NCBI GenBank assembly: GCA_951799405.1
Contig: OX637334.1
Span: 6,262,001 to 6,326,000 of the forward strand
Direction of reading: 5' to 3'
Length of the DNA stretch: 64,000 nucleotides
Source of the DNA: Agapetus fuscipes
Taxonomy: Eukaryota > Arthropoda > Insecta > Trichoptera > Glossosomatidae
Part shown: positions 53,111 to 64,000 of the stretch, in pieces
Numbering within the stretch: position 1 is the first letter of the stretch
Layout: each line of letters starts with the position of its first letter
Program-made: the position numbers and the translations under genes
The notes under the pieces: generated by a model
What the model saw: the letters and a program-made list of their open reading frames with translations, nothing else
What the model was told of the DNA's origin: nothing
The model's database searches: none

Positions 53111-53415
53111 TACAAAATATTAAGAATCACTGCCCTGCAATATTTCAAGTACAAAAGATTATTTTCAAGCTCATCCATAGAGTTGTAAAAAATGCATGAA
53201 AATTAAAGCAGCGCCTACATTGAACGGTTGAATTTCCATACACTTTTTGGTTGAGTTTAAACGAAATGCTTTGTACTCGACGTGCACTTCTTCATCAAAC
53301 TTTAATACCAGCTGAAGATTTCTCAACAATATTAATGTTTTGAAAGAAATTGGTTTCCTTTATTGTTCAATAATTCCTGAAATTCTTTAAAGCATTTTCT
53401 TATTGTTTTCTTTCG
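53111..53415. other. No recognised feature
   Basis: Contains 'gaatttccatacactttttgg', similar to a phrase in the 22.6-kb tandem repeat, otherwise unassigned. Confidence 0.4.
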
Positions 53416-53644
53416 GAGCTATTCTTAGACATTTTAGTCGTCGGTTGAGCCCACGCTTTGACACACTAATGATGCATTTGTATGAAGACCTGTCAATTCA
53501 AGATGACCGCAAATGAACAGCTGATACAAATATTAGAAAATTCGGTAGGTAAGAATGACCGTGGTGATGAAATTTTCAGACCGGGCACCATTTGTTTGTC
53601 AAAGCGTGGGCTCAACCGACGACTAGAATGTCCAAGAATAGCCC
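53416..53644 (+). mobile_element. MITE family D, copy with ~47-bp TIRs
   Basis: 'gctattcttagacattttag' at the left is matched by 'ctagaatgtccaagaatagc' at the right, each followed inward by 'gagcccacgctttgac' or its complement. The interior includes the family core seen at 432-543. Confidence 0.8.
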
Positions 53645-53956
53645 CGTTAGACTTTTAGGTTCGTATCCGTACTGTAAAAATTGGTTCACTTTGCAAACGT
53701 TACCCTTGTTTTAGGGAACAGTCTTCACATTCATCACTCTCTTCATGCATGCTCTTAATCATTTACAATCTCACTTCTTTGATCAATATATTTTCTCATC
53801 CACATTGACGCGCTGTACAGCGACAACCAAGCTCACAGAGGACTCTTGAGTTTGATTCACACAAAAACAGCATCATTATACTAGCTGTTCAACACTTTTC
53901 CAGTTACGCACACCAGCAAGCTACGTGCCTAGGTGCATGTACATATAAACTCATAC

Positions 53957-54194
53957 GGGGCTATTCTTAGACATTTTAGTCGTCTGTTGAGCCCACGCTT
54001 TGACAAACTAATAATGCCTGGGCTGGAAGTCTCATCACCACGGTCATTCTTACCTACCGAATTTTGGTAATATTTGTATGAAGACTCAGCTGTTCACTCG
54101 CAGTCATCTTATATTGACAGGTCTTCATACAAATGCATCATTAGTTTGTCATAACGTAGGCTCAGCGGGTGACTAAAATGTTTAAGAATATCAC
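53957..54194 (-). mobile_element. MITE family D, inverted copy
   Basis: Same element in reverse, 313 bp from the first. The left TIR is intact, the right TIR is worn ('ctaaaatgtttaagaatat'). Confidence 0.78.
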
Positions 54195-54211
54195 CGATAG
54201 TTAACTCAACG

Positions 54212-54545
54212 CAACGCAACTAACGCAACTAAGCTGAACATATAGTGTAACTTCTTGCCGCGTTATCTCCGAAGGGGTCGCATGTGGCTAGTTGAACCTA
54301 TTTATTTTTACAGGTAAGGGGGCCGGCCTTACACCAACCACTTCAGTTGAAGTGGGGGTTTCCCAGCTCCCGATAGGGCTGGTACTCATTTCTTGTGAAG
54401 GCTGAGTAAATCATGGCGATTTTTAATTATGGGGTTTGAAATAAACACCGAAACGGGAAATGATTTCTGACACCCTCGGCGGGATTCGAATTCGAGCTCA
54501 CGGCATGGAATGCAAGCACTCTACCAACTGATCTTTCGACCTGAC
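54212..54545 (-). mobile_element. SINE family A, full length
   Basis: Complete from tRNA-like head (54480-54541) to the 3' block with 'acactatatgttcagc'. Good reference copy. Confidence 0.85.
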
Positions 54546-54572
54546 GTAGTTCGTAACATTTTTATTATTATT

Positions 54573-54807
54573 ATCGCTTCGTAGTTTAGTGGTAACACTT
54601 TGGACTCTGAATGGGAAGGTTGTGGGTTCGATTCCCGGCGGAGCACAAAAAATATACCAATTACATTTTCAAATTTGCTCTTCGCTGGGTTGAAAATTTC
54701 ATAAAACCTTTACCAATGACCGGTCACCAAAGATCCATCCAACCTTACAGCAACTGGGTCTTGCTTGAGAATTGGCTCTTTGTAGCGACGACGATCAAGC
54801 TCGTAAA
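54573..54807 (+). mobile_element. SINE family B, 3'-truncated
   Basis: Head TAGTTTAGTGGTAACACTTT to GTTCGATTCCCGGCGGAGCA, body to 'gacgatcaagctcgt', where SINE-A begins. Confidence 0.85.
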
Positions 54808-54808
54808 A

Positions 54809-55075
54809 AGGTCGATAGCTCAATTGGTAGAATGCTTGCATTCCATGCCGAGAGCAAGGGTTCGATCTCAAAGGTTTACTCAGCCTTCACAAGAAATGAG
54901 AACCAGCCCCCCCCCCCCCGGGAGCTGGGAAACTCCCACTTCAACTGAAAGTGGTTAGTGTGAGGCCGGCCCCCTTACCTGTACAAATAAATAGGTCCCG
55001 AAGCGTCACATGCGACCCCTTCGGGGAAACGCAGGCAAGAAGTTACACTATATGTGAAGCTTTGTTGCGTTTATC
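54809..55075 (+). mobile_element. SINE family A, internally deleted
   Basis: Head 'gatagctcaattggtagaat' and B box, then directly 'gtttactcagccttcacaag'. It has a C run of 13 at 54907 and a full 3' end. Confidence 0.82.
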
Positions 55076-55667
55076 GCTGCTTCAGTGCAACTAAGTTCCA
55101 TGTAAGAATAAAGAAAACCACAATTATGCTTCAATTTTTTTTTTGTTATTTTTTGAACACTGAAACCCCCGAATGTGTAACAGTAGGTAGTTTATATCTC
55201 TTACTTATTCATGCGCCGTAAGAGGGGAGGGTATATTACTTATAATAATGTTTCTGTTCCTTTGAAACAATTTGAGCTAAGTAAAAATTATGCCTTGCGC
55301 GGCGGATAACGTAGCAATAAAGAGAGTTAGGAGGGATCCCCATAAAAACCGAAATATAAGCTCGCAGTTTGTACTTTTGTAAGGTTGTATTGTAATATAA
55401 GATGGTTTCTACAATGCACGCAACAAACCGTCACTCATATGAAGCATTTTTGCATGTCACCCCGACCTTGGCAAAAAAAAAAACCCAACACTACGCTCGG
55501 CAGAAACCGGAGCCGAAACACGGATAGAAGAACCGCTAAGAATAGTAATAAAATGTTTGGAGAGTGTGCATTTGCAGTTGCTGATCCTCTGGCGTAGAAT
55601 CACCTACCTCATCATGTGAGAACGATAAAGGACCAGGGAAATTATGAAATGCAATGAAGACTGACGA
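55076..55667. other. No recognised feature
   Basis: A 70-codon ORF at 55385 has no domain. Confidence 0.4.
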
Positions 55668-55845
55668 AGAGGGAAGGACGGCAAGAGTTGCAAGGCTTAT
55701 GTTCATTTGAGATTGGGTTTTTATATTGTAGGTCCACATGCGGCATGTGTTGGCGCGAAATTATACATATCTGCTTGTGGGAATGCATTTAATATAAATC
55801 TTAAATGATATACATCTTTGCAGCTTAGATTAGATTAGACTGACA
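55668..55845 (-). repeat. 262-bp monomer, 5' two-thirds
   Basis: 'gacggcaagagttgcaag' to 'catctttgcagcttagatta'. Confidence 0.75.
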
Positions 55846-56206
55846 AATTTTTGGCAACATTTGCACAAGCATCCTTGGACTACAAATCTTCCATTCTTTA
55901 TAGATGCCGCACTATTCAAACTCTTTTTTACTTTCACGCTCATATTCTCGTTTATGCCGTACTTATTTCAGACCCATCATCAATCATTCAGAGTCATGGT
56001 TTATTTGGCTTTATGTTAAATTGACACTCAGGAATGACCGTCTGCATGCGGCAAAAGATTTTATTATAATATAAGATGGGCACTATAATATTTTATATCA
56101 TACTAGAAACGTACAAGGTAAGGTATAAATCGCTTGATGTCTAAAATTTAATCTATCTAAGTTGCAGAGAAATATAATAGCAAGCGCTTCTGCATTTTCT
56201 TCTTCT
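55846..56206. other. No recognised feature
   Basis: Unassigned AT-rich sequence. Confidence 0.4.
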
Positions 56207-56486
56207 TTCAGTGCGACTCCTTGTCCCCTTAGTATTTGTTTGTCTCATGTCCATCAGAGGTAATTTCACAAGAGCAATGTTTGTATGTGTACTACACCAA
56301 TGTGTCTTATAAAAACGAGAAATTTATTTCTTTTTTAATTTAAAACAATCTTCACAGTATCGTGTTTTAAGTTTTTTTCTTAGCTCAGATAGTGTAGAAT
56401 GTGATTCTTATGACATATTCATTGAAAGGCCATCTTTGAATCAAATAGTCGATAAGTCAAACAAGCACTGGGAGGACGTACTGTCA
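56207..56486 (+). mobile_element. MITE family C, copy 4
   Basis: Left 'cccttagtatttgtttgtct', interior 'ccaatgtgtcttataaaaac' and 'ttttcttagctcagat', right 'gataagtcaaacaagcactg'. The most complete copy. Confidence 0.78.
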
Positions 56487-56504
56487 AACATCGTGGTTTT
56501 ACGA

Positions 56505-56725
56505 AACGCAACGTAATTTCTTACCACGTTGTCGTTGCTTATTTTTACAGGTAAGGAGGCCGGCTTTACCTTAACTATTTCAGTTAAAGTGTGGATTTCC
56601 CAGCTCTTGAGGGAGTCGTTCTCATTTCTTGTCAAGACTGGGTAAGCCTTGCCAGTGTTTTTACTTTGGATTTGTAGTAATCAATGCCAAAAATGAGTAA
56701 TCATTGACACCCTTGGTGGGGACCA
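56505..56725 (-). mobile_element. SINE family A, head lost
   Basis: Body from 'gacacccttggtgggg' (56706) down to 'ttcttaccacgttg', in reverse. Confidence 0.7.
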
Positions 56726-56973
56726 AAACCATTTTCTACAGCATAATTTAAAGAATAATGACTACAAATTTTAGACAATTAAGTATAGGTATTAATTTAA
56801 AAACTAAACAAATTTCAAAACTTAATTTAACTCGGATATTTCACGAACCGTTTAGAGAGAACTTACATCATTCTCGACGTTTCGTCGGCGACGACGACTG
56901 AGGATGAACTGGAACTGCAAATTTTACTTTTTTATTTGCGAACGGACCATTTTTGAAAAAAATCTACCAATCC

Positions 56974-57065
56974 AATCTAATCTTAGTTGCAAAGATATTT
57001 TACATTGGAGATTCACATTACATGCATTTTCACAATCAGACACGTACAAGTTCGCGTTCACCAAT
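56974..57065 (+). repeat. 262-bp monomer, 5' third
   Basis: 'aatctaatcttagttgcaaa' to 'cacgtacaagttcgcgt'. Confidence 0.65.
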
Positions 57066-57605
57066 CATCGGAGTACAAATAATAAATTTTAATTTTATTT
57101 TCTATTACTTTATGTTACTGTTTTGTTGTTTTTGTAACACATTTGCAATTTAATAAGAATAAATTAATTAATGAATATTTGGTTAGGGCTGTTTTTGTGC
57201 TAATCAAATTTAAACAGCTCTGCATGAAGTTGGTTGTCACTATAGAATACGCCTATTTACGCGATGGTAGCGTTAATATTAACGTGATATTTTATACTCG
57301 GATAAAATACTTTTATCTCCATCTATAGGTAAGCATACATTCAAGAGTCACAGCTACATTCGAAAACTTTGCCTCCGATAATTTTTAAACGCCACTTCTA
57401 GAATGGCGTCCATTCCTCTTCCCCGGAAGCTGCGCCACATTCTGGGCATAATTTCTTACTTCCAGACTCCCGGAATGGCGGTAGACTTCTGCTGAATTAT
57501 TCAAGTGCACTTCTGAAGAGCCCGCTATTCCCGACTATGAATATATCAATTATTATGATTTGTCTATGAGATTAGATGTAAAAAATAATGTATGTAAAAT
57601 AAGTT
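57066..57605. other. No recognised feature
   Basis: Unassigned; small ORFs only. Confidence 0.4.
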
Positions 57606-57875
57606 ATAAGTTTATTTCTTCTTCTTTTTCCTCCTGTTATAGATCTAGGATCTGTTTATTGTGGAACTTCCTCCTGTGATGCAGAAGACCAGCTGTTCAT
57701 CCATCTTTTGGGAGGGTGACCTGGTAGACGCTGGCCGTCAAGTTTCTCCTGTGTCACGACTCGGGATATACTTCCTTCGTTCATGCGGTCTACATGGTCC
57801 CTGCAGAACCATCTCCTCTTCCTGCTCCATCTTCCATGTCTTCAGTTTCGCACATGCTTCTGATTTCTGAGTTCC
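57606..57875 (-). pseudogene. LINE C-terminal tail fragment
   Basis: The minus strand gives 'RWFCRDHVDRMNEGSIPRVV', then TQEKLDGQRLPGHPPKRWMN and a Lys-rich end. It is a LINE-type tail (H-V-D-R-M, then G-x-P-P-K-R-W) with one in-frame stop. Confidence 0.6.
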
Positions 57876-57923
57876 TCAGTATATTTAAGTAGCAAAAATA
57901 CTAGAGTAATATATAGACTAGTC

Positions 57924-58196
57924 GTCCCTTCAGTGCTTGTTTGACTTATCAATAAATTAGAATCAAATGTGACATTAAAATGGATTTTTTTTATGAATTA
58001 CAGTCGTCACAATCTGAGCTAGGAAAAAAACCTAAAACACGTGAATGAGAGGGTTTTTTTTTATATTTGAAAAATCGATTTTCAGTCTTTTATAAGACAT
58101 ATTGGGAGAGCACACACACAAACATTGCTCATGTGAAGTTATCTCTATGAAAATTACTCTGCTGGAGATAAGACAAACAAGCACTAAGGTGAGGGG
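57924..58196 (-). mobile_element. MITE family C, copy 5
   Basis: 'cagtgcttgtttgacttat' left and 'ataagacaaacaagcactaa' right: 20-bp inverted ends. Interior collinear with copy 1. Confidence 0.75.
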
Positions 58197-58928
58197 GTAT
58201 AGAAGGTACAAATAGTCGCCAGAAAGAACTAGTTACTAGACCATGCAAAATCAAACTTCTGGAATACCACAGCGCATGTAAAAAAGGAAGTGTTTTACGT
58301 GACACAGAGCAGACCAGATAAGTCAATGTGTGCGAGGGTGAAGTGACCAAATCGTGTAAAAAATGTATAAATTATTCCAAAAAATCGCATATTTTATAGA
58401 CTTTTTTAATTTAATTTAAAGTAAAAATGCCTGATTAATTTTTATTTATTTACCCTGGGTATTGAACAGTAGGTATCATGAAAATCCTGTAAAATATAGG
58501 AATCATTTCTACCATAACCCTCTCATGTTAAAAAGCCTCTCTTTTACATAGGAAACCTCTGTAAATACCGTTCCATAAAATACACACAAGATCAAACTAA
58601 AGTTCAGCCGTTCACTAAATAACGGGACGTGCTTTGGGTGCAGACCTAATCATTTAGAAATAATATCCCATTTTTATACAGTAGTCCAGATTTACGAGGC
58701 ACAATTACAGGGCTATAATATTTGGGATAACTGCCATTAAAACGGGTAATATAGAGGGCCCAGGAGCGGCGCGTTTTTTGATTTACAGTTTGAAAGTACT
58801 ATGTGGAAGGGGACGCGGCTGGACCACAATTCCATAGCCACCTAAATATCAAAGCCATGAAACATGATTTGGCAATAGTGCTTTTCATTTTTTTCTACAT
58901 TTGAAATGTATCTCATCTCATTAGCAGC
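58197..58928. other. No recognised feature
   Basis: Unassigned AT-rich sequence. Confidence 0.4.
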
Positions 58929-59249
58929 ATGGTTGCACAACAAAACACTGTCTTTAAAAGAAACTGGCGACCAGCAGCGACAAAATATGGCTAGCACATC
59001 AAGGTACTACCTCAACAAGAAGATGACAAATTTTATCAAGGTACTACCTCAACAAGAAGATGACAAATTTTACAGAGAAATGGTTAATACATCAAGGTAC
59101 TACCTCAAAAAGAAGATGGCAAAAATTATAGACAAATGGTTAGCACAACAGGGCACTACCTTTACAGAAGGATGACAACAAGCAGAGACAAATGGCTAGC
59201 ACAACAAGGCACTGCTTTTACAAGAGGATGGCAACCAGCAGAGACTAAT
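58929..59249 (+). repeat. 56-bp tandem repeat
   Basis: Units begin ATGG(T/C)TAGCAC at 58987, 59136 and 59192, with variants at 58929 and 59080 and a truncated unit near 59038. The 58906-59175 ORF is created by this repeat. Confidence 0.82.
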
Positions 59250-59964
59250 GCCGGACCCTCAGCGTCCTTCTATTCCCTAACAAATCAGCTGGGAAAGCTG
59301 AACTAATGAAATTTAAATAAATTCTTAGGACAGGCTGCGTTGCCAAAATTTACGGAAATTGACTTGTAAACAAAAAATGACCCTGTTTGTCGCATATCGT
59401 ACCTTGGCACAGTGAAAAATCCCTAGAATTAATTAAAACATATTACTCTCAGCTTATGCTGACATAATAATGAAAAATTGAGTGATTTTACTTTCATTCC
59501 CGCTTTGCTCGGGGAAATGTTTAATTTTGTCAAAAGAATTTCGGGGAATTTTCAACTTTGGCATTCGCCCGCTCGCTCGTATGGACCATACAATATCATG
59601 ACCCAGGTAATTACTTTAATTGTTATAAATTTAGTACATTAACTAGAATTATGAAAATAATTGTTTAAATTTACAATGTGCATTGTATAAGTAGATACTT
59701 TGATAATTTAAAATGTTTGTTTTTTCTTTTTAACTATAACATTTTTTGTTAACACTGATGACGTAAAAATTTAAGCTGGAATTAGAGTCGCTTAACATTT
59801 TTACGTATTGTTATGAATGTATAAGTTTATATCCATGTGTTTTGAAGTTACTTATGATTATGTGTCTATGTGGTTTTTTTTTACTTTCTTATGATTGTGT
59901 GTCTACGTGTATTTACATGCTAGTGATCTTTACAACAATAGTGAAAACATACACGGTTTCTGTA
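59250..59964. other. No recognised feature
   Basis: Unassigned AT-rich sequence. Confidence 0.4.
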
Positions 59965-60355
59965 CCTATAATCCATAATCTAAGTTGCAAGGGTATATAA
60001 ATATTAATATTAAATGCATCCGCATAAGCAGGCACGTATAAGTTCGCGCTTGCCGAATGTGGATTTACAACATAAAAACCCAATCTCAAATGAACCTAAC
60101 TGTAACTCTTGCCGACCTTCCCTGAAACAGCGATGACGTTGGAAAAGTGATGATGATGATTGATGAGTTGATGATTTCTTTATAGCGCCGTTTCGTGATG
60201 TAGTCACTCCAAGGGCGCTTGTGCAAATGATGCCGGAAATTTGCTTGTCTTTAGTGCTTTCTGGAACATTCCATGGTCCTCTAGCTCTCTCACATGAACC
60301 TTTTTTTACAGTATGGGTGGTCGGCCTCATATCATCCTGTAAGTCAATGAAGGTT
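59965..60355 (+). repeat. 262-bp monomer with ~148-bp insertion
   Basis: The monomer starts 'ccataatctaagttgcaag', is broken after 'gttggaaaagtga' (60150) and resumes near 60298 with 'tttttacagtatgggtgg'. The insert begins with a (TGA)n stretch and has no recognised ends. Confidence 0.7.
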
Positions 60356-61210
60356 TCAAATAAAGAAAAAATGTTTTCTCTGTAAAATTAATAGTCAATA
60401 CTTTATTTCATAAGCAAATGTACTTCTCCGTGTGTGAGAACGATATATTATGTAAATGTACGAGTATGTTAATATTGTTATATCCCATAACACAATGAAA
60501 ACACAGCAACGTACAATGTTTTGGTAGTAACTAGTTAATATTATTACGTATCAGGCTAAACTAAAATAGCCGTCAAGGAGGCTAGAATAACTTAGAATGC
60601 GCGTTACTCACCACAAAAAAAAATCTTTGTTAGGTTTTTAGATGGAAAGGTCCCAACAGGATGCACATCTTATTTACTTACATCCCGCCGGCTGTAAGCA
60701 TATAAGATGGCTGGCCGGCCGGCCGGGTTTTTATTTTTATTAACAATGAAAATGAATTCCTGTACAGTCTTAAGCCCGACCAGGTGACATCACATTTATC
60801 CCTCACATTTCAAATATACTAAGTCCATCATTTGTAACCCAATTGACATCAAACTATCCATAAAGAGAGTAATCTACAAATGCTCCGAAAGTTTGTTCAA
60901 TATGTCATTAGATTTTCATTTTTATCTGGATATGGCAGAAGTTGCATACAGGATTCCCGTACATTAACAACGTTCAGCTTTCACAAATTTAATAATAATA
61001 AAATCTTTGTTCCACCCGGTCACGTGGAGGGTGCAATACGTGACTAGCCATATTAAAAGAAATATGTACATTGATCGAAAAATACATATAGGAAAATAGA
61101 AACAGAGAAAGAAAATTCAAACAGAGAAAGAAAATTAATTGAATGAAAATAAGCATTGATCGAAAGAAGCATATAAGAAAATAGTAAATATGAACAGATG
61201 GAGATGAAGA
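60356..61210. other. No recognised feature
   Basis: A short palindrome 'ggccggccggcc' at 60.71 kb, otherwise unassigned. Confidence 0.4.
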
Positions 61211-61687
61211 ATGCGTCGTGGCGGAAAAACCTATGCTAACGGTTTAACAAAAGCATCAATTTCCTGTTGTGAGCTTCAGCATCTCAGTCTTAGTGGTGTA
61301 TCCTTTCAGACTCAGCATTTAAAAATCGTTCACGATACTTTTAAATATTTTATCCCTTACAAACATGACAAATTACTAATCCATGGTGGTGTAACAATGT
61401 TATCTACGTGTTGTTGTATGGTTGCTAGCCATCCATTCTGGAAGCATAATATGCCAACATTTGTGAGGCAAAATTCCCTGGTGCATAAGTGTAATGTAGG
61501 CAAGTCCTACAACTCGTGTCCCGACAAATCGATCACAGACAATCTGCCTACAGATAGCTCGTCCATCGGCAAATCGGTCACACAACAGTTCCTCCACACG
61601 ATTTTAAGTAAACGACATTTCATAAAATTTAACGAGCGACCGCAAATACATCAAAGACCGCCGCAGCGCTTTGATAGCTCGCCTTGA
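61211..61687 (+). other. 158-codon ORF, not recognised
   Basis: I recognise no domain, signal peptide or membrane segment. It is Cys- and His-containing but without a regular finger pattern. Composition is that of the surrounding repeat-rich DNA. It ends just before a 'gcgaaacgtcgg' motif and a LINE remnant, so it may be mobile-element debris. Not proposed as a gene. Confidence 0.2.
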
Positions 61688-61739
61688 GAATGATTTCTGC
61701 TCGTTAAAGCGAAACGTCGGCAGATAAAAAAGCTGCAAA

Positions 61740-62200
61740 CAGACCATGGTCAAACCCGAAAGAACACAAAAACCACATTCACAGATAACGCAGCTACAGA
61801 AAACTCATCCACAGACACAATTGCTTTGTATAGTAGGGAAGGATGGACACTTACACAGGCACTGGAGAGACGAATCAAAGCGTTCGAGATGTATGTCTAC
61901 CGACAAATGCGTCGGATCTCCTGGCGTGATCGGTTCACCAATGAGGAAGTCCTCCAACCTATGCATACCACAAATAAACTTCAGCCAACCATTAAGCAGA
62001 TAAAGCTGATGTACTTCAGTCACAGTATGAAAAATGAGAAATACTGTCTCTTCAATCTCATCATAAAATGTAAGATTGATGGAGAAGAACGCCGAAGGAC
62101 ATCGTGGCTGAAAAACCTGCGACAATTGTTTAACAATAGCACCAAGTCCCTATTTCTAGCGCCCTTGGGGTGGTTAGTGCCGCTAAACGGCGCCGTATAA
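61740..62200 (+). pseudogene. LINE RT C-terminal fragment
   Basis: From 61826 the frame reads 'YSREGWTLTQALERRIKAFE', then MYVYRQMRRISWRDRFTNEE and, after a foreign or deleted stretch, 'RRRTSWLKNLRQLF'. Same family as 37.98-38.38 kb (I-S-W-R-D-x-x-T-N-E-E), and it preserves the far C-terminus missing there. Confidence 0.75.
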
Positions 62201-62215
62201 AAATTGACTAATTAT

Positions 62216-63155
62216 TTTTATTTTTATTAACAGCATTCAAGGTGAAAATAACCATGGTGATAGCCGATCTTCGATAGAAGTGGCACCAAAAGAAGACACA
62301 TTTGTTACGGACAATTTTGTCAAACGACAGTTTATCCAAACGACTTTTCAGTCAACGGCAATTCACTCACTACGAAATAAGCCAACAGATTGCTCCATCA
62401 CAGAAAACTTGCACTCCAAAAAAACTTTATAAATACTGTAGTTTTCTGTGGTGGAGCTGTTAATGTATGACTGATTTGTCCATGGTCGAGCTGTCTACGA
62501 CTGATCGTCGTGGAGCCCCTACAAGTGCACACTGCACAGCTAATACATTTATACAGGAGGACGTTTATTATGACAAGTATTGAACACCTGAAGGCGCGCT
62601 CAATTAGGATACCAAGAACTTGCTGCACTGCCGTGTGCCAACTCCATGTTGTGTGTCGTATTAGTACGTACACACGCTGCGCTGGTGCATTAGAATAATT
62701 TCTACTTGTAGTTCTATCCAGACATCATTCCACCAGGAGTGGCCAGTACTTCCACTTATATGTCTATACTTAAGGGTATGCAATAAGAGTGGCCAATATC
62801 CCAGCAGGTGTGTCTTCACATTGTTCTGTACTTGCACACTTTTTCCATCTTCTCTATATTCATTACTCTCTTCATGCATGCTCTCTTATTTTCTTTCTAT
62901 TTAGGTTTCAGTCATTTGCCATTCCATGTATTGGTTTAAAGACGATAACGAAGAATGGATGATGAACGACCGACAAGAAGAGTGTACAAAGGGATAGTCA
63001 AAGTTAAGCGTTGAAAGGGAAGACTGAGCCAAAAATGAATGGACTCTCCACGTGAATTGACATAGACTAAAATGTGACGTCACTTGGTCTACTAGGGACA
63101 TTGCAAACATATATTTTTCTAGCGGTTGCTAAGGATTGTTGCTAAGGAGACTGGA
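62216..63155. other. No recognised feature
   Basis: 'tcattactctcttcatgcat' at 62.86 kb also occurs at 53.73 kb, suggesting another dispersed repeat. Otherwise unassigned. Confidence 0.4.
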
Positions 63156-63388
63156 GTGTGAAAGGAAAAAGAGGGAAGGGACGACCGAGAAAAGTATGGA
63201 GTGATCAGATTGAGGAGATTGTGAAAGAATGGGATATACAAAGTGAGCGTAAAAGAAGAAATGCATGAAAAAGGTGATGGATATGAATGACTTGAAAGAG
63301 GTATGTAAGGATAGGAAAAAATGGAGGCAGCTCTGCAGAGGTTCTGGTCACCCCTAGCGGAATGGCGACAGAGTTACAGTTACAGAGA
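63156..63388 (+). pseudogene. LINE tail with 3' terminus
   Basis: 'RKVWSDQIEEIVKEWDIQSE' is readable from 63.19 kb, matching the LINE at 15.0 kb. It ends in 'cacccctagcggaatgg' and an (AGTTAC)n tail. Confidence 0.7.
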
Positions 63389-63394
63389 AAAGAG

Positions 63395-63720
63395 GAGAAG
63401 AACAGCACATATGAATGTTGAGGACATGAAAGAAAACAAAGTGGAGACGCATCATCGGATGTTGTGGCCACCCCAATGAGGGAAAGTAGATGGAAACAGA
63501 CACATCTACCAAAACAAATCTTTCTTGGAATTCAGTTTACTTCTTTATAAGGACCTCGGACTTGGCAATGTGGACAATAAATGCAGTAGAGAGGAGAAAT
63601 ATTAACGCGTTCGTAATGTCGTGGCGTATGCTAGGACAGAACAAAGTGAAGACGGATCGTCAGAGGTACTGACCACCCCTAGTGGAATGGTGGCTGGATA
63701 CAAGACATCGGCTTTTGAAT
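63395..63720 (+). pseudogene. Two further LINE 3' ends
   Basis: 63425-63480 ('gtggccaccccaatgaggga') and 63600-63710 ('ctgaccacccctagtggaat', 'tggctggatac') repeat the same terminus, giving three LINE ends in 560 bp. Confidence 0.55.
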
Positions 63721-64000
63721 CACGTCGTCTTCCAGAAGCTTCTACCCATGCCGGCAGACTTTGATTTATCTCTAGCCGGCATAAGCGCTCCGACATTAGC
63801 TGACAACAAAAGCGTCGACTCCATCACGTCCCGTCCCCCACACCGCACAATGGGCCCTCTCCCAGCCCCGGTGATTGTTTCTGATTTGAGTTATGACGTC
63901 ACACAATGAGACGTGGGAGATGACGTCACTGCTCGTGAAGACGAGAAGAAGCTGGATTTACGACTCAGATTTGGAGTTCTACACCCCGAGTATAAAGCGT
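63721..64000. other. No recognised feature
   Basis: GC-richer than most of the window. The 75-codon ORF at 63682 is not recognised. Confidence 0.35.

Noticed and set aside
56870..56910. Fourth hammerhead motif on the minus strand ('gacgaaacgtcgag')
   Set aside because: Core reads CTCAGTC rather than C-U-G-A-N-G-A; probably a related but degraded sequence.
58906..59175. 89-codon ORF
   Set aside because: Created by the 56-bp tandem repeat, which also shifts frame between units.
61700..61725. Third hammerhead motif near 'gcgaaacgtcgg'
   Set aside because: The GAAACGTC half is present but no C-U-G-A-N-G-A core precedes a proper stem II.

Overview
This window is repeat-dense, AT-rich nuclear DNA from an animal, most likely an arthropod and probably an insect. 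The evidence is an R1-clade non-LTR reverse transcriptase (an arthropod-type LINE), a 5S rRNA-derived sequence close to insect 5S, two tRNA-derived SINE families, LINE tails of the kind common in insect genomes, MITEs, and Helitron-like elements carrying satellite arrays. I found no convincing host protein-coding gene, no functional tRNA and no prokaryotic feature. The species cannot be named from this sequence. Repeat boundaries are read by eye and are usually good to about 10-20 bases.

Layout. 1-7.8 kb: SINE fragments, a palindromic MITE and a 5S rRNA-derived sequence abutting a tRNA-SINE (4.4-4.9 kb). 7.8-10.5 kb: a Helitron-like element on the minus strand, filled by a 262-bp satellite. 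10.5-23.4 kb: SINEs, satellite monomers, a MITE nested in a monomer, and decayed LINEs, including a jockey/CR1-like RT fragment (15.2-16.2 kb). 23.4-25.8 kb: a 775-codon open R1-type RT ORF on the minus strand, next to an inverted repeat with hammerhead-like cores. 26-29.7 kb: SINE and MITE mosaic. 29.7-36.8 kb: a nearly intact, very young Ty3/Gypsy retrotransposon. 36.9-47.5 kb: a GATC-rich satellite, a 12-bp satellite, two long near-perfect hairpins and a large fold-back element. 47.6-51.5 kb: a second copy of the Helitron-like element in the opposite orientation, with a longer array that includes a 791-bp higher-order repeat. 51.5-64 kb: more monomers, SINEs, MITE pairs, a 56-bp tandem repeat and LINE tails.

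The best candidate for something unusual is the third ORF of the Gypsy element (35750-36274). It sits where env would be, overlaps the end of the integrase frame, and encodes what looks like a macro (ADP-ribose-binding) domain, which I do not know as a standard Gypsy component. The element also has a SAP-like motif and a long coiled coil in Gag. It is young (LTRs differ at about two positions, 4-bp TSD ATAT), but pol carries a frameshift near 34.77 kb, so this copy is probably not autonomous.

The second theme is the relation between the Helitron-like elements and the 262-bp monomer. Both elements have the same ends (5'-TC, 3'-CTAG, insertion between A and T) and the same flanking modules but different numbers of monomers. 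The monomer also occurs as about 25 diverged single copies elsewhere in the window, several of them split by later insertions.
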